NCBI GenBank assembly: GCA_028564675.1
Contig: JAOVVO010000110.1
Location: forward strand, 1 to 64,000
Origin: Onchocerca lupi
Taxonomy: Eukaryota; Nematoda; Chromadorea; Rhabditida; Onchocercidae
DNA: 64,000 nucleotides
Direction of reading: 5' to 3'
The notes under the pieces were generated by a model. It saw nothing but the letters and a program-made list of their open reading frames with translations. It did no database searches and was not told where the DNA came from. Positions 51,981 to 64,000 of the stretch are shown piece after piece (within the stretch, counting starts at the first letter, position 1; each line of letters opens with the position of its first letter). The position numbers and the translations under genes were made by a program.

Positions 51981-52190
51981 ATTCGTTTCCAATTGAGTAA
52001 ACAACAAAATTGAAGAAACTGTGAGAATTGAAGAACAGAGTTCAACCTATTATTCACGCTCAAAAAGAAAAAGCGACAATCAGTAAGGACGCTAGATATT
52101 ATCAACTTATTAAAAATTTATCGCTTGGCGTCAAAATAAAGCGTGGCAACATAACCAAATCATTAAATATTATTTTTTTATCTTTATATG
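51981..52190 (+). pseudogene. Probable processed retrocopy of a trans-spliced mRNA (5' part), parent unknown
   Basis: Directly after SL1 come about 47 bases that look like a 5' UTR, and then an open frame from 52028 encoding about 47 residues of coding character (HAQKEKATISKDARYYQLIK, then GVKIKRGN). The frame has no ATG; its start is ATTGAAG, which could be a damaged ATG-AAG. After about 52170 the sequence becomes AT-rich and non-coding-like, so the copy appears truncated or diverged. I found no poly(A) tail on this strand (the run at 52242-52260 is poly-T) and no clear target-site duplication. I do not recognise the protein. Confidence 0.4.
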
Positions 52191-53313
52191 AATTTTTTTT
52201 GGCTTCAAAAACACTACTTTTCTGGTACTGAAAGATAATCAAAATTTTTTTTTTTTTTTTCACATGCATTTCTTTGCAACGATTTCACACATTCGTAAGT
52301 TTCATTTGGAACTGACACTTTTTTTAAATATTTTTCCCTCTGCATGTTTCTCGTGAAAAGTAAAATTACAGATATTACAATATGTAAATTTTACTTGAAA
52401 GTATCCTCATGTTCCAGTAAAGATAAAATTAAAATTGTATAAAAAAATCATTTCAGCAATCTATCAAATTGGTATTCGCTTTTTTCACTTTTCTGATAAT
52501 AATAAATTATGATCATAATTTTGATTTTGAATTTATGCATGTAGTGAAGACAAATCTGCGTAGCGTTTGAAACAACTGCCAAAACATCAGAATTTGATAA
52601 TTTATTAATATTTCGAAGAAAAAATGAAAAATTGATGAAACATTCATTGTTTTGAATTTTTTACCCATTGTACTTCCATTCTCTGGTAACGTTAATTTTA
52701 CGCGTATGGAATATAAGAAATCCCCACATTTCCAAAAGATTTCATTGAAATTTTATTACAAATGACAAGCTATTCATATTGTAATGATGTTACGAAAATT
52801 GGTTGAGGGGATGTTGAAGCATCCACATTTATCGTGCAGGCTGATAACGAGACAAATTTCCGAAAACAATTCGAAAAATGGGATGCAAATGTTTCTTTTA
52901 ATTGCTTAAAAACCAAAAAGATTATGTACAACACTTTATGAAAATTCATCTTGACAGTGGTTGGAAGAGAGAGAGAAACGACATCAAAAAAAGCATGTTT
53001 TAAACTATCACATGTATGACAAGTAAAAAATTAATGCAAATTTAGTGTGATTAAATATATCGTGTATTTTTATTACAGTTAACAAATCTGGTTTGAATGG
53101 ACTTATTGCTGTTAGTTCTAATTTTCATTCTTTTTGCGATCTTTCTAATAAAATTAAGTAGCTGAAGCGATTTGTTGATTTAATCTGAAAATCTTTTGGT
53201 AATTTTGCTGCTTCTATATTTATGCAATGTTTCTTGTAAACATATTCTTTCTACAAGTATTTCAGATAGGCTTATCTCTCCCTTATTCTTTCGTTTTATT
53301 TTTTCCTTAATTT

Positions 53314-53585
53314 CTAATTTCGAATTAACTGAAGCTCTTGAATAAGTTTTTTTGTTTCAACATTATGGCTTCCAAATTTACATTTCTGTTTGAAACTTTG
53401 ATTTTTTAGTTCAATTGCCGTACTTTTTTTTGGATAGTAAATCTTCCTAGAAATTTTTGCGAAATATTCTAAATTATCGCATTTTTCTTTGCTCTTTTTT
53501 TTCTTATTTGCTATCTTTTTGTATTTATTGTGTGCCATATTATTTATTTTATCATGCTTTATATTTTCCAGCAAGTTTTTTTTTG
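53314..53585 (-). CDS. Lysine-rich open frame, possible last exon of an unidentified gene
   Basis: A minus-strand frame starts at a possible acceptor (ATTATCAG) at 53586 and stops at 53314, about 90 codons. It is basic (KKIANKKKKSKEKC; ELKNQSFKQKCKFGSHN) and ends TKKLIQELQLIRN. There is no ATG near its start. A-rich DNA can produce such frames by chance, so this is weak. Confidence 0.2.
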
Positions 53586-53599
53586 CTGATAATCATTCA

Positions 53600-54210
53600 T
53601 AAAATAAAGTTATGAAAGTGCACTCCCACACATAGAAGAGTTGAGTGAACTAATAATATGAAACTTGGACCAGTGATAGAGTAAAGAGGACGCACTAGGA
53701 AAATCCCAAGTTTTAATTCAGCAGTCAATACGAAGATGTTGAAAAGTAAGGGCAAGTTGCGATATTCTCTATAACAAAACATGAACAGGTGGTTCCAGAA
53801 GGCAATGAAGATTCCCGATAAGAAAGCAGAATCACTGAATCGAAAACTCAAATCCAATGTTGTATGAATGGAAACAAGGAATTACGCAGTCAGTTAAGAA
53901 AATGTAACAAAATCCTTACGACAGTTCGAGGAAATTCCAGCAAAAAATGAAAAAATAAAATTAGATGAAAAATATGAAGAATCATTAACACTAATCTAGA
54001 AACTCATGGATGACTTACAAGGCGCATTACAAGGAGTTGAAAAAAAAAACTACAAGAAAGGAAGAGTGAAGGATATACAGCATAATTCAAATTCAAAACA
54101 ATTGAAACCAAAAATAATGTCCGAAGACACAACTTATGGCAGCCAATGAACGAACAGAATCATTAAAAGCTGCCAATGAACAGAATAGTCGGGAAAATAA
54201 TTTTGTGAAA
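53600..54210 (+). pseudogene. Decayed coiled-coil-like coding sequence
   Basis: Fragments in different plus-strand frames read like an alpha-helical, charged protein: NKELRSQLRKCNKILTTVR near 53880, KSLRQFEEIPAKNEKIKLDE near 53910, KLMDDLQGALQGVEKK near 54010, and NERTESLKAANEQNS near 54160. They are separated by stops and frameshifts, with no introns that would repair them. This suggests an old, possibly processed, copy of a filament- or myosin-rod-like gene. The parent family cannot be named from these pieces. Confidence 0.35.
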
Positions 54211-55410
54211 AAGGTGATTTCTGTTTGAAAAAAGAATTTATTTATAGACGGAACAGTTATGAGCAAAAAATTATCAGAAAATATCTAAGTAAATTTATCA
54301 CTGGATATTCTTACCTTTATCACTCGTAGAAAAGAGTACTGCTCCTTAATTGTCGATTGCTATGTCGATTCGAATCGAATTTTTGCTACGGTCGCGTCAG
54401 TGCAATTCCGAACTACAGTAAACTTACGTTGTTCCACATCCGAACCTTTTAAACTCTTTTGTCCTGATTTTCAACATGTCGCTTCATGATTGGTCGACTT
54501 CGCACTGTTTATCTGTTAATTGGAGCATTTCGGCGTTAAACATTTTGTTTATCCTTTTGTTTTTTCATACTTTTTTATTTATTTATTATTTTTTATTCAT
54601 TTAATATTTTGGCGGTAAACATGTTTATCGGTTTTTTAGTCCCTTTAAAACTATTTGCGCGCTTCTTGACCTTTTAATACTCCTTGTTTACATTAATTAT
54701 ATTTTTCGGATTTTTCCGAAAATCATAAGACACACGACAAGAAGCTAAAAAGGAGAAGCAAAAATGAAAGACTGAAATGTATGCAGCATGATCCAAACAC
54801 AACACAACTGAAACTAAAACTAATGAATTCAATTTTTATTTGTAGATGATTGGGTTTATACTCTGCGCTCATACGTACATATATATGTATATGTATGTGA
54901 ATGTGCGTATAGATGTATTGATATGCAAACGATTGAAATAGAAAGTTATTTGAAATCATTTTAGTATCATATGGAAGTAAAGATTACATTATGAAAAAGA
55001 GAAATACAAAATTGTAATAATTTTATTTATTCATTTGCAATTAAATCGATTCTTTGAATATCGATTTTAATACTATTGAACTGATGAATCGAAAAAAAGG
55101 AAAAAAAATTAGAATTCCATTTATATTTTATTCAAAATTCATTTTTCTTTTTCTTTCCTTTTTCTTTTTTACAAATTTAATACTTTTCATTATATATATT
55201 CGCTCTTTTTTGAGTTTGTCTTAAAATGAATTTACATTAGTTTAGAAAGAAGAAAGAATTATGCAAGTAAATGGTTATTTTTAATGAGAAATTTTATGAA
55301 TTAATAACTTTCCAATAATTTATGGATCAATTCTTAATAATTTATAAATTGTAGAACTAATAATTTTATCAACGCACAAATTTAATGATAAAAAAAAAGT
55401 TTATAATTAA

Positions 55411-60501
<5,091 letters not shown>

Positions 60502-63069
60502 TTGACTAATTTTCAAAATTTGAGTGAAATAAAAGTTCGCAAAAATGAACTGAAATAATTAGAAGTAAAATGAAAAGCATTATCAAGCGAAAAGCTTTTC
60601 TGAAATCGTGGATAGTATAAAATAATTAATCGAAATATATATCATACACTTAATGGTGATATGATATAATCATGATCTTACTGATAACAGTAATTACAAA
60701 GATAATAAATTGTAATCATGACAAGATAAAGACAATAGTGCGCATCATGATGACGATGATGGTGATATAACGATGATAATTTGATGATAATATGATGATA
60801 ATAATAATTTCTTGATGATAATTTTGTTTGCAAAGATGATAAATCGTGATGATAATATCCATGATTGATAGAATTGCAAAAAGCAATGATTAATCAAGAT
60901 TTTATTAATGCCAATTTTTAGAATTTTACTTTAAATTAGAATCTCTGAGATTCTACTATCTAACTTCTCAATTCAAAATATCTGATATATTTGAAAAATT
61001 TAAGCACATTAATAATTATAGTGATAATAGTCATTTTTAATTTCCCTCCTTCTATTTTCCTCTTTCTGCTTAGCTGAATATATGAAAAAAACAACTGATT
61101 AATATCGATTTCTAAATTCCTTTCAACATATAAAATTTATATTGAAAGATATCTGTCAAGGAAGTGTTTCTACGAAATTATGCTAAATCTTATTCTGCGG
61201 ATATAATTCCATAACAACTTTTTTTCTTGCGAGCTTCATTCGTAAAGAAAAAAAAAAAGAGTGAAATGAATATTGTCGAAATATTTATGTCTTAATATGA
61301 ATGCTATAATAAGCAGCATTTTCAGGAAAATGACAATTTTCTTTTTCTTGGCCAATAAAATATTTCCGACCATATTTCACTTCGAGCACTTTAGCTAATC
61401 ATAAATAACATTAAATTTAAGTCCCGAAGTTTTTGGAAGGAAAAGAAAAAAAGATTATTTCAAAGTATATTTTTATTACCTATTCCTATTTTCGTTAATT
61501 TTATGAATCAAAAACAGAAGAAAGATGGAAAATCCGAGAGTTCCGGTGATAATTTATCATTTTTTTTTTTTAGCATAAAATTAAGGATTACGAAAAAATT
61601 TGAAAATTCTGATGGAAATCCACATGATATAGTGTTGAGAATAAGGAATAAAATGATGAAAATGAAAAAAAAGAAGAAGTAATGCTAAAAATAATTCCGA
61701 AATTGATAAAAACAGGAAAAATAAACAAAAGAAAATACGAAAAAAAAAAATCTCGCTTTTCTCGAAAATATCAATCAATATATAGAGAAAAATAATTTAG
61801 CAACAATGATAATGTCTTTGTTGGACAAATTATTAAATTCTATTCCCAATATCTTGGAAATATCTTACATCATGCAAAAATATGCATTACCATAAATTAT
61901 TTGTGAAATTGGTCATTTACTTACAAATATCAATGGGGAGAAAAAAATGAATGAAAATAAATAAATCATAGCAATTTTTGATAAATTTATCAACTAATCT
62001 ACTCAATTTATGATGGAATTTTCAATAAAAAATGCATTTCATGAGCAATTATTATCATTACTTAGCATTTTTGCTTTTAAAAGGCCATTTAGTTTGACTT
62101 TTTCACCAAATATTTTCATTTCTTTCCCTTAATTTCATTTTTGAATAAGCAAACCGTAAAAATCAAACATTATTCCATTTATCCTTTACCACTCTTTTTC
62201 CATCTTTTCCTTAATCAAATTTAATACTTCAACTAACTATCGGTTGATTTATATTTTGTACTAAATCTATATTTTAATTTAGTTATAAGATATAATAGAT
62301 ATTTCATATTAATATTAAATTCATATTTCAATTTAGTTATGAAACAGAATAATTTTTGAAGGAAAAGATAAAATATTATTTTTGTTTTGATAATGGTATG
62401 TTCTATATGTAGTTTAAAAAATTCTTGTATTTTAATGCCTTATTTTACGTGATAAAATATCAAATCATTTTAAGTATTTAAACTGGATAGCAAAAAAAAA
62501 AAAGAAAAAAGTTGCAAAAGACGAAAAAATTGCAAAAACTTATAATATTTTTTATATCATAATTATGCATATGAATTAATTTTTTAATTTTTTTCAATTA
62601 TCAGTTTTTCATTTCTTCAACAATCAATTCCTGAACAAAACTGATAAAATAAACAAATCATTCAAATACACAATGATATGCTGATTCCTTCTCTTGTTAC
62701 TTCATTTTAAAACTTCAAACAACTATCATTTCTTTCATGCTACTACGATTCGATGAATTCAATTAAAACTTACTGACACTTTGTTGCAACAATTTTATTA
62801 TTAATACTAATTTAATTTCTAATATCAGTCTAATTCAATTTCTGATGTCGATTTAAAATTGCGTTAAAATTTAAAAAATTAGTACATTTAACATATCATT
62901 AAAAAATATATATATCTATGTATTGATGCATATTTTTTTCTTTTATGTTGCTAGAACAAATAAACATCATACGTTATAAATTTGATTCAAGTTTTGGTAA
63001 AAATTTAGAAATGTATATATTCGTGGGTTTTTACCTCATTATGTGTAAGTTGTGGGTGTATGTGAAATT

Positions 63070-63610
63070 GGCAATAATAATAAATTGATAATAACATAAT
63101 TAATTGATGAATTGATGATAACTTGATGTATTGGTAATAACTTAATAAATAACTTGATAAATTGATAATAACTTAATATATGCACTGTCATTAACTTGAT
63201 TCAACTTTTGCAAAGAATTGACAAGTAGGTGTGCATGTATAGATGAGTTATTATATTCTATTCAAATCACCATTAGTGATAATAATTATATATTATCATT
63301 AGGTTGATTGAATTTTAACTAAAGATATGAATAGATGTTTATGTTTAGATGATGGGTATACATTGATGTAGATGTATATCACACCTGTACTATGGATAAG
63401 AACAACAGTTATACATTATCATTAATCTGATTCAATTTCACAATAATAAACATCTGAGTGTTTACATATGAATGAGAAATATAAAAAAACAAACAAATAA
63501 ATAAACAAACAAACAAACATGCGAAAACGAACAGAAAAAATTTAAAAAACTGGCTTTTATATTGTCTGATAACAACAATCACTTCACATTATCACTGACA
63601 TGATTCAGTT
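63070..63610 (+). repeat. Degenerate repeat array
   Basis: Short units (TTGATAATAACTTAAT-like) up to 63180, then four spaced copies of (A)TTATCATTAn2-3TGATTCAATTT at about 63185, 63292, 63413 and 63588. Spacing 103 to 175 bases, with GTGTnnATnTATAnATGA-like sequence between. Confidence 0.45.
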
Positions 63611-63926
63611 CGTACGGAAGATGTAACTGTGTGTATATTGCATAGGTAAATAATCTTCAATTCTTTTTTCGTCTCATAAAATGTTACCTTTTGCACAGAA
63701 ATATTTTCGAAAAATTGATAATTAATTTTCCAATAATTTCATTCTCATATATTTCATCTCATTTATACAATTTGAATTTTTTTTCCAAAATACGATAAAA
63801 ATTTCAATCGTTTTTTTCTCTAAATGAAATTCAATTTTATTAAACTAAAATTGTTTTTCAAATGGCCAAAATTTTCAATGACTATGTGTACTACTGCGGA
63901 TATAGGTTTGCTTGCCGATGATTTTA

Positions 63927-63962
63927 CATAATCCGATCTTGTTCCGACTATATCGGATTATG
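63927..63962. repeat. 11-bp perfect inverted repeat (hairpin)
   Basis: CATAATCCGAT at 63927-63937 and ATCGGATTATG at 63952-63962 are exact reverse complements around a 14-base loop that contains a further TCCGA able to pair in competition. Confidence 0.75.
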
Positions 63963-64000
63963 CAGAAAATCCATATGATACAGCAAGTGTATCTTGTAGA

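Larger units (their letters stand above)
46160..55400. other. Repeat-rich gap between POLD1 and alpha-tubulin
   Basis: About 9.2 kb without a confirmed gene. Contents listed separately: short tandem repeat, LTR-type element remnant, GC-richer exon candidate, genomic SL1 copy with a coding-like tail, lysine-rich open frame, coiled-coil-like relic. The stretch 49160-51100 holds nothing I can support beyond AT-rich DNA. Confidence 0.6.
60510..64000. other. Upstream flank of alpha-tubulin: AT-rich and repetitive, no gene confirmed
   Basis: Holds a GATGATAAT-type simple repeat (about 60735-60870), TTGATAATAACTTAAT-like repeats (63070-63180), the TTATCATTA-TGATTCAA repeats (63185-63610), an AAAC repeat (63485-63515), and a perfect inverted repeat near the right edge. 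No exon could be supported. Confidence 0.5.

Noticed and set aside
51959..52060. SL RNA gene
   Set aside because: No GT donor follows the leader and no Sm-like site or SL RNA body is seen.

Overview
The window is AT-rich nuclear DNA from a filarial nematode, most likely Onchocerca or a close relative. Three things point there. The macrophage migration inhibitory factor (MIF) gene at the left end has the filarial MIF-1 type sequence. A complete copy of the nematode SL1 spliced-leader sequence lies at 51959-51980. Genes are small-exon, intron-rich, and have the short pyrimidine-AG acceptors typical of nematodes. No bacterial, plasmid or phage gene was recognised. The species call is an inference from remembered MIF sequences and was not tested by a search.

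Layout. 1-600: 3' end of a plus-strand gene with a poly(A) signal. 754-1543: first two exons of mif-1 (minus); its last exon is off the left edge or missing. 1.6-15.3 kb: gene-poor DNA with a near-identical 553-bp direct duplication, octamer-bearing repeats and one decayed reading frame. 15394-25895: plus-strand gene for a secreted or type I membrane cysteine-rich protein, six exons, all introns phase 1, first intron 5.3 kb. 25.9-28.9 kb: no gene seen. 29103-35304: minus-strand adenylate-forming (acyl-CoA synthetase-like) gene with a degenerate P-loop. 36812-46158: minus-strand catalytic subunit of DNA polymerase delta, complete in 23 exons (1086 aa), with a tRNA-Thr(UGU) gene inside one intron. 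46.2-55.4 kb: a repeat-rich gap holding an LTR-type element remnant, the genomic SL1 copy, a GC-richer unidentified exon and a decayed coiled-coil-like sequence. 55411-60501: minus-strand divergent alpha-tubulin gene, 11 exons (447 aa), two of whose introns appear to start with GC. 60.5-64 kb: 5' flank and simple or degenerate repeats.

The genes do not form a pathway. POLD1 (replication), alpha-tubulin (cytoskeleton), the acyl-CoA synthetase-like protein, MIF (secreted cytokine-like tautomerase) and the membrane protein are unrelated functions. The spacing (1.5 kb or more between same-strand neighbours) argues against an operon. Exon boundaries were derived by hand from splice signals, reading-frame continuity and remembered family alignments. 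POLD1 and tubulin close in frame from ATG to stop, which supports those models strongly. The most novel observations are the internal SL1 copy, the two GC-AG introns in tubulin, the duplicated 3' splice site in POLD1, the synthetase-like protein with a lost P-loop, and the 553-bp duplication with older, diverged flanks.
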